Shown here one piece after another: positions 23,617 to 36,649 of a stretch of 61,815 nt of DNA (within the stretch, counting starts at the first letter, position 1; every line of letters starts with the position of its first letter). This stretch comes from Onchocerca volvulus (taxonomy: Eukaryota; Nematoda; Chromadorea; Rhabditida; Onchocercidae). The notes beneath the pieces are model-generated. The model did no database searches. It was not told the DNA's origin and worked only from the letters and a program-made list of their open reading frames with translations. The translations under genes and the position numbers were made by a program. The DNA is taken from assembly GCA_000499405.2 (NCBI GenBank), contig HG738137.1, positions 8,246,796-8,308,610 on the forward strand, read 5' to 3'.

Positions 23617-25857
23617 AAATATTAGTCGCTTTTCCTTTCATACTTAATATTATCGAATATGTTTACTAATAAAATTTTCATTACAAATAAATTAAATAAA
23701 AAATTCTCGGCAAGATTTGTATGATTACTTCTTTTTGTCGCGACCGATTAAAATGTATCTCTCTTTGCCATTTCATAAATTTCAAAAATAGTTTAAGTAT
23801 TTTGCATTTTTGTCAAAATTATTTTGTTGCTATAACGGAAGATGACAAAGTTCAACATTGCGAAATTATCAATCCATCAAATTTTGCAAAAATAATATAC
23901 TTGCAATGGTCTTTATTTCTGTTTTGCAAAAAAACTACTTTTTTCAAATTTGTCGCAAATTTGCAGATATATCGGGCTTTTTTTGGTTTTTATTTTCGTT
24001 CGATGAAAAAGAAAGACAAAGTAAAAATTGTAACAATTATGCCCAACAATATTTTCATTATGTTGTTTAATTTAAAAGATTTTTTCCATCATTTTGTATG
24101 ATTTTAAAGAAAAAATTAGAAATGAAATTTATTATGTAAAAATGATTTTGCTTATTTTTAAAAAATGAAAACAGAAATTTATCTTTACAGCTTTTATATT
24201 TGTTATTCATTTATTATTACTTATCGTGCACATGCACTTGTTTGAGAAAAGTGGAAAAAATTTTAATTCTTCCAATGGTTGATTTTTATTCATCCAATTT
24301 TCTTTCCTTTCGAAATTCTTAAAATATTTCTTTCTGCAAATAATTCATAAACTTTTTTCTTCTCGAAATTATAAAATTTCTTCGCACCATTTATTTGTTA
24401 TTTCTGATAAATTGGAAGTGTATAAAGACATAGTAATATAAGAGAGAATAATTTTACAAGAAATTTTTCAAAAATACATAAATTTCCTCAAAAATAATCG
24501 CTAATTTTCTTGGGTAATTTCAAGTAACAATGATGTTTCCTACAAGTTTATAATAATTTACAAACAAGAAATTTGTAAAAAAGTTAGGGAAACAATATTT
24601 TATAGTTTACGTTACAAAATATATCATGTCTTATTTGATTAAGAAATTCTTTTTTTAATTTTAATTAAAATTGTTATTGAACATGAAAACCATCAAATAT
24701 TTAGATAAATAAATTTTACAAAACAAAATTTTAATCAATCATTCATCGCAACGAAACCTGTTGATTATAAGATAACGATAAGTGAAAGTCAGAAGAAATC
24801 ATTATTGTTAAGATTGATAATTCTCCGCTTACAGTTAGTTAATTCTTAATTTATTATAAGCTAATATCTTTCAAAGTTTTAAAACTGAGAATTTATTTTA
24901 GAAAAAATTTTTGGAGAATGGATTGTGTTTCTTTAGTAGTTTATATAGAATTTTAAATATTATTTTTAATTTAATAAAATTGTAAATTTCAGAATTTATG
25001 TATTATTAGCATAAGAGCTTAAAGTTATTCTTGCTAGTTCAGTTTAGGTAATTATTTTTCTTCAAAGTAGGGAAAAGTAAAAATTTAACATTGCCATAAC
25101 TACTTTTGATATGAAAAACTTCCATTGATGACATTTCTATTCAATAAAAATTTCATTCAAGTTATTACTTTTTCATATCTAATGAACCATGTAAACCAAT
25201 TATTTTTTTCTTTTCGAAAATAGAATGTAAATCAAGTAATTAATACGAATCTCACGTTAATCAACACTGGTTGATGCAAATTAATACGAAACTAACGATT
25301 GTTTTTTTCATGAATATAAACGAGCATGATTATTATCATCATAAAGCTAATGGAAATGTTTTCAAAGATAAACGCTTGTAAAACTATCAATACATGTCAA
25401 TATCTTAATGGCATGCATGTAAACTGCAACATAATTCATCTTGCCATTTGTCTTCCAGTTTGCAATTCGGATTATTATCGATTATAAAAATGATATAAAA
25501 TTAGAAAGTTTATGAAATTTTAAATCATCGTACACTGTAACATACAAATGCAACAATTATGAATAAAAGATGCATGATCATGTTTAAAGTAAAAGAAAAG
25601 AGCAAAATTTGAAATCAAACAAAAGGCTGTAGCTGTAGTAAAGTAATCGATCATATAAACTATATTGGAAAAGGTTTTTTTATTCCCATCCATTTTTTTG
25701 CATATCATCCTTTCAGTAAAATTTAGATCTAAAAATACGTCAATGCACATCTGTTGTGACAAGCATATTTTCTATCAGACAAAATCATTCTGATGGATAA
25801 AATTGCTTGCATAATGAATCATTGAATATGACTATGAATGAAACTGTTTAGCTGTGT

Positions 25858-25883
25858 CACACACACACACACACACACACACA
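25858..25883. repeat. (CA)n microsatellite
   Basis: Uninterrupted CA dinucleotides, about 13 units. Confidence 0.95.
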
Positions 25884-26311
25884 GTTTCAACGGACAGATA
25901 ATTCAAGTATAAAACTCTCGGCAATATTGCCAAGGAAAAGGCATAGACTAGAAAAGTCAATGTTTGGGACACTCCGAGAAATGAGAGTGAGCTTATTTTC
26001 GATTTCATGATTCACTAATATTGATCTATTCGTTCATTCCAACGAATAGATGGATAAATGATGGCTAAAGTAGATGAACATGAATGTATTTCGATTGATA
26101 AAAGTAAATATCTCAAAACTCCTCCCTCAGAATAATCGAAGCGAAGGACAAGCGGGAGAGAACGGGGAAGAGGAAGGCGGGGGAGAACAAGATGGAGAAA
26201 AAGCTGGTAATATGTGATGCCCCACCCAAGAATTAAAAAATCGTCATTAGTTCAAACAACTACACCCCAAATCTGTCTTGACGAAAGGAAAGAAGACGGA
26301 AGAGAGAAGAC

Positions 26312-26446
26312 AACTAGGCTTCTTTTATTTGCATTACCGAATTCAACTTGTTCAAATAACTAGGCTTTTTTTATTTGCGTTACCGAATTCAACTTTTTCA
26401 AACAATTAGGCTCCTTTTATTTGCATTACAAATTCAACTTGTCCAG
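26312..26446. repeat. 46-bp tandem repeat, three units
   Basis: Units start at 26312, 26358 and 26404 with AACTAGGCT or AATTAGGCT, each continuing TTTTATTTGC.TTAC and AATTCAACTT. The third unit is slightly shorter. Confidence 0.9.
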
Positions 26447-26656
26447 GAAGCGAAATTTTTTTTTTTCCTGCATCCATTTTGTACAAAAATATAGAGTCAT
26501 AATTTCAATTCTATTCTGTTTCTTAGTATTTTAAACTTCAAGCTAATAATTATATTATTTTCGATAGAAAATGAAACTTTTTTTTGTTGAATTTGTAAAA
26601 TTTATCAAGAAATTTTTTTGACAAAAATTCTATCAAATATTTATTATTTAATTTAC

Positions 26657-26659
26657 AAT

Positions 26660-26691
<32 letters not shown>

Positions 26692-26707
26692 CTACTACTA
26701 CTACTAC
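26657..26707. repeat. (AAC)n followed by (ACT)n
   Basis: About eleven AAC triplets pass directly into about five ACT triplets. Confidence 0.95.
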
Positions 26708-27126
26708 GATTGTTATTACTATTATTATTCTTGGGAATTATTATGTATTTTATAAAAGTACTAAAATAACTGAAATATTTGCTAAAAAATTATTCATCTA
26801 ATTGATTTTTTATACGATATTAGCATAATTTACCAAGCGAAATAAGTGAAAGTTTTAAATTTTCTCCCCAAAAAAAAGAAAAGAAGAAAATAAAATGCTT
26901 TAATTAAAATTACAATAATCCTCCATATCGCATTCAATTAAACTATACTGAGAAATTTTCCTATTGTTGTTTTCTTCTGATTTTTTTTTTCTTTTTTTTT
27001 TTTTTAATCGGAAATTTTGTGATCACCAGCCAGCCATCAATAATCAAACTTTTTCTCCACCATCTTTTTCGTTCTTGGCTTATCATTCATTTGAACTTCG
27101 ACGTCGTCGACAACAGCGTACTATAT

Positions 27127-27127
<1 letters not shown>

Positions 27128-27185
<58 letters not shown>
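27128..27185. repeat. Homopolymer A run of about 58 bases
   Basis: The longest homopolymer in the window, about 190 bases upstream of the first coding exon of the cysteine-rich protein gene. Its exact length may be affected by sequencing. Confidence 0.9.
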
Positions 27186-27187
<2 letters not shown>

Positions 27188-27349
27188 ATTTTACGGGAAT
27201 ACAAGCAAAATTAAAGTGCCTGAGAAATTACTTACTTTACTTATTGCTGATTAAATATTATCTTGTCTATTCAAGATAATTACGAATAATATTCACGGGT
27301 TTATTTCGTTGAAATTTAAAATCGAAATTTGAAATTTTTCTTCCTCTTC

Positions 27350-27357
27350 TCTATCAG
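27350..27357 (+). other. Candidate trans-splice acceptor of the cysteine-rich protein gene
   Basis: TTCTCTATCAG ends at 27357, 19 bases before the chosen ATG (27377), after a long pyrimidine tract. This is where a nematode spliced leader would join. It supports the ATG at 27377 over an in-frame TTG further upstream. Confidence 0.4.
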
Positions 27358-27376
27358 AAGAAAAACAAAGGAAATA

Positions 27377-30300
27377 ATGGTTATTCATTCTAATCAATCG
27401 GCTAAAATATTCATTCAAATATTTCTACTACATATGATAATGCTACTACCATCTATACAAGCTCTTTCATGCTTGGTTATCAAACCAGGTAAGTATTTCG
27501 ATATATTATTTTAGTTTTTTTGAAAAACTTAAATTGTAATTATTGTATTATTTTTCACCATTTACGATGATTTCTTATCTTACTTAGTTTCCTTGTTAAT
27601 AATTTCTTATTATACTTCTTTACAATATTTTATCGTCTTATTCATTCAAATAATATCACGCTTATTTATTTGGCTTTTATAGTAATTAAAATTATTATTT
27701 AAAAAAAAAAAACAATAATTTTAGTTGTTGCCGTGAATCCGCATTTTGTCTTCATTCGAAAATGCAGCAAATTATTTTATCCTGCAAATAATAAGAGTAA
27801 ATTACTACAAGAAGTAACAAAATTTTCTTTTTTATTTTGATAAAAAAAGCGAAATAACAAAAACGAAATTAAAAAAAATTACTATACCATTGTTTTCATT
27901 TTTTTCCTTTTTTTTATAAAATTATGAACGAGACTAATTTTATGCGACGATAAGAATGATAAAATTTTTATATCATATCATTTGTTTGCTATACAATAAA
28001 AAGATCACAATTTTGTTTTGTACTCTCGGAATTTCCTCTTTAATTTTTCATAAATTTGATAGTAATATTTATTATAAAATATACATTTTTTTTTTGCGTT
28101 TTTTGCAATTTTTTCGTCAAATTTATTATAATCTTTATTTATTTGCATCATTATTTAATATAATCCTAATTTGTAACATAGATTTCATTTATATCTCTGT
28201 CTATCAGAATACAATTTAAGACAATAGTCTTTTTTTTTTTCATTTACTTTTTGCCAACTTTATCGGATCATTTCTTTTTTTTTTCTTGTTTTTCTTGTTT
28301 TTCTCAACTTCAGGGATAATTTGATGTTTCCTCAAAAAAAACAAATCAGTTTGTTTTTTTCTTCTTCTTCTTCACATTTTACAATTCTGAGAATAATTTT
28401 CATTTGTCATTCACAATTATCATCCCTTAATTATTGTATTCAATCATGATTTTCATTCATTATTCACCGTATTTCATGTAATGCTTCTCTTAAAACTTAC
28501 AATAACAACAACAGTGATAGCAAAGTTCTTAATGCGCGTGATAATTTTGCAAATATTATTGATTGGAAGGAAGAAAATGAAAACAAAGAAAGGAAAAAAA
28601 GATGGAATAAAGGAATATAAGAGATAAGCTTGGCATGTCATTTGTCAAAGTGATATTTGAAAATGAACTTTTAGGACGAAAGAGAGAAAAAAAAAAGTGC
28701 CTTTTTTGGATGGAATAATTCTTTTTCTTTCTTTTTCTTCCTCCAAAAGTCCAGTTTAATTTTTTTTTTTCTGAAATAATTTAGTTTAATAAAAAAGACA
28801 TAAATATATTTCCTGCTACTATTACTATTTATATTATTTTATTACAAAAAAATTTTTTTTTGCCAAAACAATCAATAATTATTCATTAAATTATTGGAAA
28901 TTATTTTCTTTGTTAGCAAAAATTTTTTTATATTTATTACTTTTCATTACTGATCAACAAAATTTCATCATTTGATGTAAAAAAATTAACGAAAAAAAAT
29001 TCAATCTTTAACATTTTTTAGTTACCATTTTTATGTTAGCTTTAACGATTAGCAAATATTGACACAAATTTCCTCTTCACCCTATTTACTAAATTTCCAA
29101 TTGTTTTATGCATTTTTTTTTTTTTTTTGAAATTTTAAATCAATACAGCTAGTAAAAATTTTGCACAAAATGATACTAGCAATAAAATGGATTACGTTGT
29201 ATTCTTTTCAATAATATGGTATATTTTTTTGGAACTAAATTGAATAATGAGTACGATTTTGAAAATTAAATTTAAATTTTAGATTTTATTTCAAGAAAAA
29301 AGGGAAAAAATTTAGTAAAGTTAAATTAGTCAATTTTCTAATTGGATATTTTCGCTGCTTATTATTACTGTACTGTTTGAGATTTAATGATCGGAGAATT
29401 TTTAACTTATTCAACAATCTGGCAAACATAACTCTTACGCATTTAGAAATTTTAGAATTAAATGACTTAATTAATGAGTGAAAAGCAAAATAACATGTAG
29501 TGTTTACCTGGTATGAATGCTATTTGCAATATATTTGATTTTAAAACCAGTTTTTTTCTAATTTTTTCCAGTTTATCGCAGCATTTGTAAATAAGAAAGT
29601 AAGTTGCTACCAAAAATTTGATAGAAATCGCAAAATGTCATCAAACATTAATTAATTGGTTGATTCTTTCATATAAATGAAATTTGAGTTATTTCAATAA
29701 ACTTCCATCCCAAATAAACTAGTTTAAAAAACTGAAACATAACAAACAAAAAAATAGTCCGATAATTTTTGGCATTATTAAAAAATCTAACAGGTATAAC
29801 TTTTGTTTCTTTGGAAAGTTTTCAGAATTAGTTTTCAGCTAATTAATCGAAGTTAATCGATTTTCCGATCGGTTGAATTTTAAATAAAAACATTAACAAA
29901 TATTTGATGTTTCAGGAATAATATGAACATTATTATCATTTAGGAATTACTGAACGAACCAATTCTTGCAATATAAGCCATAAGGGTAGACGAATGGACA
30001 ATAAATGTGGCCAAGTCTTTTAGGCCCAATACTCTTTGGGACTTATTAGCATCCATTGTTCAAACTGAAACTCTCAATCTAAGGGTATTTAATGATTGCT
30101 GTTGTACAAAAATTTTCAATGGAAGTAAGTTTGATGAAATATGGAAAATATAATAGATAAAAGAAATGAAATTTTGAAAACAATTTGAAATAATGGAAGG
30201 AAAAAAAACGCAATAAACTGGTTATAAATTAAAATTTAAATCGTATAAATTCAATGAATATTTTTTATTTTTTTATTATCAAATTATGTATCAGAAAGAT

Positions 30301-33300
30301 AACACTTAATTTTGATATAAAAAGATATTGATTACTACTGCTATTGTCCTCCATAAGCATATTTGAAATTTATTTTAATTAGACTGAAATTTTATTTTTC
30401 AACGTAAAATTTTCATAAATTAACATTTTATACTAAAATTTTTCATTATTCACTTTTCTTGCTACTACCAGTATTATCTTCATTCATTAGCATCTTTGAA
30501 ATGTGTTTCGATAAAAAAAAAACTTTCTTTTTTTGATTCGTTGGTAGGAAATATTTAGAATTAAAACCTAATAAACTGAACGATACCAGATAAGAATTTT
30601 GAAAATTTTTATTGAATAATTAAACTTTTTACCTCACTAATAGATAGCGGTGTCATTTAGCGCTATATGTATATATATTTCTTTTTTTATTTTATTCATT
30701 TCTAATATTGTCATTGCCATTACTAAAAAATAATGCGGCATTTTAAATAAATCAATTTTCTGACTTTTAAATTTTCAAATACTGAAAATTTTCACAAATT
30801 TTTGTTTCTGAAACTTCTTTTTTGTATGGCCAGATTTCAAATTTTTAAATAATCTGATAAGTTCATAAAATTTTTAAATTCAAACAAAATGAAATCTTCA
30901 GCTGAAATCTTCTTTCCCAAAATCATCTATTTCAGGAATATCTATCTTTTCATTAGCGATCATTTTATTCCAAGAAGTATGACTAATTATACTACATATT
31001 TCATTTGCACTACAACCTTAACTATTAAGATCCTCTTCAAAAATGATTTTTGAAAAAATCGTTAAGATTTTATGGCAACAATTATCGAAATTTCGTATCA
31101 ATATTATGAACAAATCGGAAATTAAAATCTTTTTTTTTTTTTGGTTATATTCATGATCAGAGTTGGCATGATGACTGTATATTTTGTAGAACTTAAAAAT
31201 TAAAAAAGAAAGGGAATTTAAATTGCTGAATTCTTCGTATCATATAAACTTGCTAAATAAAATTTTGTTTAAAAAAAAATATATATCAAATTACTGATGT
31301 CTTTTTTCAATTTGCATGAAACTTTTTTAATTTAACAAAAGAAGGAAAAATTTTTTTCGGAAATAAATAAAAATGTGTTGGAATAAATTTTTGAAGAATA
31401 AGTGAAATAAATCGTGGCTAATATATCATTTTTTATTTTCGTTTTTTTTTTTTTCCTTTTCATTTTTATCCTTCCCAACAGATGTTCACCATTTATTTAT
31501 TGGAGGCAATTTTAGCAAAATGAATTAATTATCTAATTTTATATAGAATAGCAAAGAGAGAGGAAGAAAGAAGGAAAGGAAAAAATTGCTTTTTTGCGGA
31601 ATTAAAATATTGCTTTTCAAGGAATTTGATTTTTTTTTTTTCATTCGTATTGTTTGAATTTGCGCTCCTATTTGGAGTTAAATTTGAATTCCTAAGCATC
31701 ATTTCTATTTGAATTAAACTTCAAATTCTTAAGTATTATTCTTACTTGAACTTGAATTTTAATTCACTAACATTATTTCTACTTCAACTTGAATTTGAAT
31801 CTTTACTTATCATTTTCACACGAATTGAATTCGAATTCATTCCTATTTAGATTGAAATGTAAACTAAGCGAACAGACAGGAATTTAAAAAGTTTTTTTTT
31901 TCCTCATTTTCTTTATTCAAAAGTATAATATTGACATGCAAAGAAAGCAAAATAAAAGATAAAACCAAAAAAATGATCAGCTCCACTTCTCTTCTATATA
32001 CGATCAATTTATTTAGTTTAATATTGTTCTGCAATATTTATAATACTCGGCCATATTTATGATGAAATTTTCATTTATAATTTTTTGAAAAAGAATGCCA
32101 TAAGCAGATTTGCTATCTAAACAGTCCAGCATTTCTCATTTTAATGAAAAAAAATTTTAATAAGATAAATCTTTACCGTAATTACTTTTCGATAAATTCA
32201 ATTTCCAAGAAAAACAAAAAAACTAAATGAAAAAAAACTGCTAGCATTATTTAGAAATAATTGTTATGCGATTTTTAATTTTATCATTGAATTGTCTTTT
32301 TTTTTTTTTTTTTTTCAGTAAAAATTAATGATATCGATTGTCGCTTACAAGTAGATTGCTAAGAGATGAATTTAGCTTCAATGCTCGAATGATTTTCTGT
32401 CATTCAAATGTTCTCTTTCCATTCAAATAATCATGACGGGAACAATTTTTAAAATTTAAAAATTCACTGACAAAAATAACCGATCGAAGCCTTTTCATCC
32501 GTTAACTTCAATTCTCATTTTGTTAAATTGAAGAAAAATTTTTTTTTCTTTTTGGTAAAATACAAGGGATAATTTGCTGAATTTTCAATAGTAAATTAAT
32601 CTGCTGAGATCATTTTGGATTATTTATGTTTGCAATAAGTTAAAAAATTATGTATTCAAAAAATAAATTAATTAATTATTTTGTAAAGAATCATTTATTT
32701 ATGTTTGCATATTCAATTCGAAATTCCATCTGTCTTTCAAATATTTTTTTTTTTTGCTTTGTTTTCAATTTTTTTCCAAAAATTGAAAACTTTTTTCAAG
32801 AATATTTTCAGGACATGGTTTAATCAGTGAACGTTGTTCACCTTTTTCGGTAGCCTGTCGAGTTCGGGTGGAAAATGACGCTATCGTATGGTACAGATCG
32901 AAATTATATGATCGCAATCAGTTAGCATGCGTTATGCGAAATGAATATGGCGCACTTGGTAACTTATTGTCACATTAATTACATAATTCACGTTTACAAA
33001 TTTCCGTTTGTTTTTAATAATTCAAGGCTGATTCACGTGATATTTCCTTCTTTATTACTTAATTCACGTACGTCTTGTCAAGAATTGTTTGTTGATATTA
33101 TCTACCTTTTTTTTATTTCTTCATAATGTTTCGCAACGGTTAATGTGTATTCGCAATTTGATTTGTCATCATTATTCACGCTTTCAATGCTATGATAGTA
33201 CTGCTTTTTTTACAACTTAATTTCTATCTTTTTCACTTTTTTCTGATACATTTATAATTTATGTGTGTTGTGTCAATTAATTGCTTTATAATATATTTAT

Positions 33301-36300
33301 TTTAATTGCTTCCAACTAGCAATTAATGACTTTGAAAAAAAAAAAAAGAAAAAGAATGGAAAAGGACAATAATGAAGTATTATCATAAGGAAACATAAAT
33401 TTTTAACAAAAAAAAAAAGTAATAATTTCCTTTTACACCTCAATAATACATTGATATTCTCCGAGTTTAACATTCAGCGTTAACAAATAGCATGTAAAGT
33501 TGTTCATTCTAATTGCATATACATATTTCCATTGTACAGCAAAACTTTTTGTTGTAACAAATGAGAACTTTATGTTATAGAAAATATACGAACGAAGTTT
33601 CATTTAATTATTTCTTCCTTTGAACATAACTATTTAACGAGTAATTATATAAACATCTGATTCAAAATATAATACTATATATACATATATATAATTTCAA
33701 AGAATTCAAAGGATTTTCCAAAATTGCAAAAGTTAAAAATTAAATTGGTTTCGTTCAAAAAAACATTAATATATAAATTATAAATTAATATACATAATTA
33801 GGTGAAATTTATCAAGCGAAATTCGTTTTTCTTCCAAGTTGGTGAAACAAAAATGTCCCGAAATCAAATAAATGATTTTTTTTCAATTCGTGTTTTATGA
33901 TAATCAAATTAATAATTACAAGAAATAATTTCGCAAAGTGCAAAAAACAATAAGATCATATTTGTCAAGTATTTTCCAGGTACTATAATTGTTTAATATA
34001 GTAAGTTTGTTAAGTTTTAAATGTTCATTCCGATATTTTATTATTTCAATTCATGCCCAAAATTTATAAGCCGAATGATGTAAGATACTTTTTTAAAAGA
34101 TGAAAAATGAAATAGAAGCCGGAGAAAAGATAAAAAGACAATGTTTTGTTTAGGATGAAAACTTATCATTTTTCTTGAGTATTTTATACTTCAAATTTCT
34201 ATGTTGAATAATCATTTCCAATCTATTCAATTTTTATTTCTTAATTGTTGCATAATTTGGTTTGTACAAAATTTTAATTTATTATAAATTTTCCAAAAAT
34301 ATTTATGTGTCAAATCCTCTTTTAAATTTAAAAAAAAATTTTTTTTTTTTTTAGATCGATCAGATTGCATAAAGAAATCGTCAGGAAGTGTTCGATGTTG
34401 GTGTTATGGTCAAAGTAATTGTAATAGTCCGCAAAATATGATCAAATTATATGATGCATTCAAAGCCGGTGATACATCTTTACTTGATGAAGTTATCGAT
34501 GATATTGAAACAGCAGGTAAACAAGATTATAATTCCAAATTACGAATATATAATTTTAAAATCATAAATTAGTTATCGGGAAATGGAAAATAGGAACGAA
34601 AAGTGATAAAAAATAATATAATTAAATCAAAATTTTAATGAAATGATTAAGTATTTTGAAATAAATAAATTACAAGAGAGATGTAGAAAAAGAACAAAAT
34701 ATATATTGAATTACGCTAAGTTTAATTTTGCATCATATTTGGATAAATTCTGCTTAATATTAAATTTAGAATATAATTTCTTAGATTAAATTTTACATCG
34801 AAAATTTGAAAGTTTTATATAGTATTTAATCATTAAAATTACTTTTTCTTACTCATACTGAAGATATAATAATTACTGAGAATAAAAATTTAATTCATAT
34901 ACATAAATCTTACCAAATATCTTAAAAGCAATTTTAGAAAATTACCTTTACATAAATTATAATTTTTGATATATTAATTAAAAATTCTTTATGACATACT
35001 AAGTTGTAATAATAAAAAGTTTTAAATTCAATCCATTTTAATTTTCATCATTTCTTTAAATAAATTTTTAAAATTATTGCCAAAGATTTTTTGTTCTATC
35101 CTGAAAATTTTACAACTTGGTACACGAAAGTGTTTTCTTGATAGATTACGTAAATCGTTATTCTTTCATTAATCAACCCAAACTTATGCTATGAAACTTT
35201 TTAAATATATTTAAAAATTGGAGATTGTTATAAAAGAATTTATCATAATTACTCCACTATAATTAAATATTGCTATGCGAAGATTCATTATGATTACTTT
35301 AATTTAATAAAATTAAATATGTTATGAAAAGGTTTGTTACATTTGTGCTAATGTGATTAAACAGTATTATGCAAGCACTTATAATTATTCGGCTAAGATT
35401 TTGTAGTAACAATTATTTTTTCAATTTTTTTACTTCCTTTCGTCTTTTATTTCTCTCCCATAAATTCCTCTTTTTTTTTTCCAAAATGTTTTTCTTTATT
35501 TTTATCACAGAAAAACTTTTTTTTTTCTTTTGTATTCGATAAGTAAACATCAATCATTATCAGCAAACTTATTTGCATATATAGGAAGTGTAACCATGAT
35601 GAGATAAAAAGAAAAGGAGGAAATTGGACATTTTACGATATTCTCTCCCTTATTATTTGTCGTTTTTATTTTTTTCAGAAGAAATTCAGATAAATTAGAC
35701 TAATTTATTTTTTAAAAAAAATTTAACCAAAATAGAATGATTAAAAATTTTATAACATTAATAAAAAGGGTAATTTTGTTGTTTTAAAATGAATACTAGT
35801 AAGATATTCTGCTCAGAAATATATCAGAATGATATTTGAACACAAATAAGGCAAATAGCTGAAGGAGTTAATTGGAAATTAATATTTAGAAGTTTAATAA
35901 TAATAATGATGCTGAAATATATTTCACTTTCAGATAACAATGATTATGAAGAAGAATCCGGAATAGAAACAATTTCTATGAGAACCAGTACTGAAGTATA
36001 TGTTATGCGGAATATTAATAATCAGCCAACTTTGCAAACATCCAAAAAAGATGATCTCAAAGTTGCAACAAAAGGTAATAATCAGCAATTACGAAAAAAG
36101 CTAATTAAAAAATCCTCATGAAATATAAATTATATCGAATTCCATCAAAATTTCAATTATTTACATTAAAGTTTCTATTTTCAAAAACCAAAATTTTGTT
36201 TATTTCCTTGCAAAATATGTCTTCTTGCATTGTCCGTCACAAGTTCATTTCAAACTTGAATAATCTGTTTATTTCTTATTTTTCAGATTACACTATTTTA

Positions 36301-36561
36301 TTTTCATTCCTTTCAGTAGAATTCAATAATACGAATCAAAATTACAATCCCAAATTGATCGAATCAATAAAAACAATTAGAATTCCTCCATCAACTGATG
36401 ATAAATTGAATCAAACTAAGGAGCATTCGAATATGCAACATTCTCGAAATCAAAATGAGAGGAAAATTCGACACAAGGAAGATGTCACATCGGGCGTCAT
36501 ATCTTTGCATATATCGAAATATTACATAATACAATTGCTTTACTTTTACTTACTTTCATGA
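27377..36561 (+). CDS. Secreted, probably GPI-anchored cysteine-rich Ly6/three-finger-like protein
   Basis: Five exons: 27377-27488, 32812-32958, 34355-34516, 35934-36074 and 36287-36561 (stop TGA). All introns are phase 1, all junctions are GT-AG, and the total is 278 residues. Residues 1-30 are a signal peptide (hydrophobic core IFIQIFLLHMIMLL, probable cut near SIQA). Eight cysteines follow (32, 46, 53, 77, 91, 101, 103, 109); the last three are in CWCYGQSNCN, the C-x-C-x5-C-N ending typical of Ly6/uPAR-like and nematode ET-module extracellular domains. A long acidic, Ser/Thr/Asn-rich stalk follows, then a hydrophobic C-terminus (GVISLHISKYYIIQLLYFYL) that fits a GPI-attachment signal. Such proteins sit on the cell surface, often as receptor modulators; the partner here is unknown. 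Intron 1 is 5.3 kb. Two acceptors 30 bases apart before exon 5 both keep the frame. I do not know an orthologue by name. Confidence 0.85.
31655..31860. repeat. Degenerate tandem repeat in intron 1 of the cysteine-rich gene
   Basis: Four or five loosely conserved units of roughly 45-55 bases built on TTTGAATT, CTAAGCATCATTTCTA or TTAAGTATTATTCTTA, and CTTGAAC. Confidence 0.6.
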
Positions 36562-36643
36562 TGCTATAGAATGATTCTTCGAAAAGAAATTAACTTTTAT
36601 TATTAAAAATTAAATTTTCCAAGTTTTTGGACCGGAAAAAAGG

Positions 36644-36649
36644 AATAAA
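36644..36649 (+). terminator. Polyadenylation signal AATAAA
   Basis: First canonical AATAAA downstream of the stop codon at 36561 on the same strand, giving a 3' UTR of about 100 bases. Confidence 0.5.

Larger units (their letters stand above)
23617..27357. other. Intergenic region with simple repeats
   Basis: Holds the CA repeat, the 46-bp tandem repeat, the AAC/ACT repeat and the long A run listed separately, and a GA-rich patch at 26130-26210. The open frame at 23721-24101 is hydrophobic low-complexity sequence without similarity. No gene is recognised. Confidence 0.5.

Noticed and set aside
26964..27279. Frames with a poly-lysine stretch
   Set aside because: They run through the 58-base A homopolymer.
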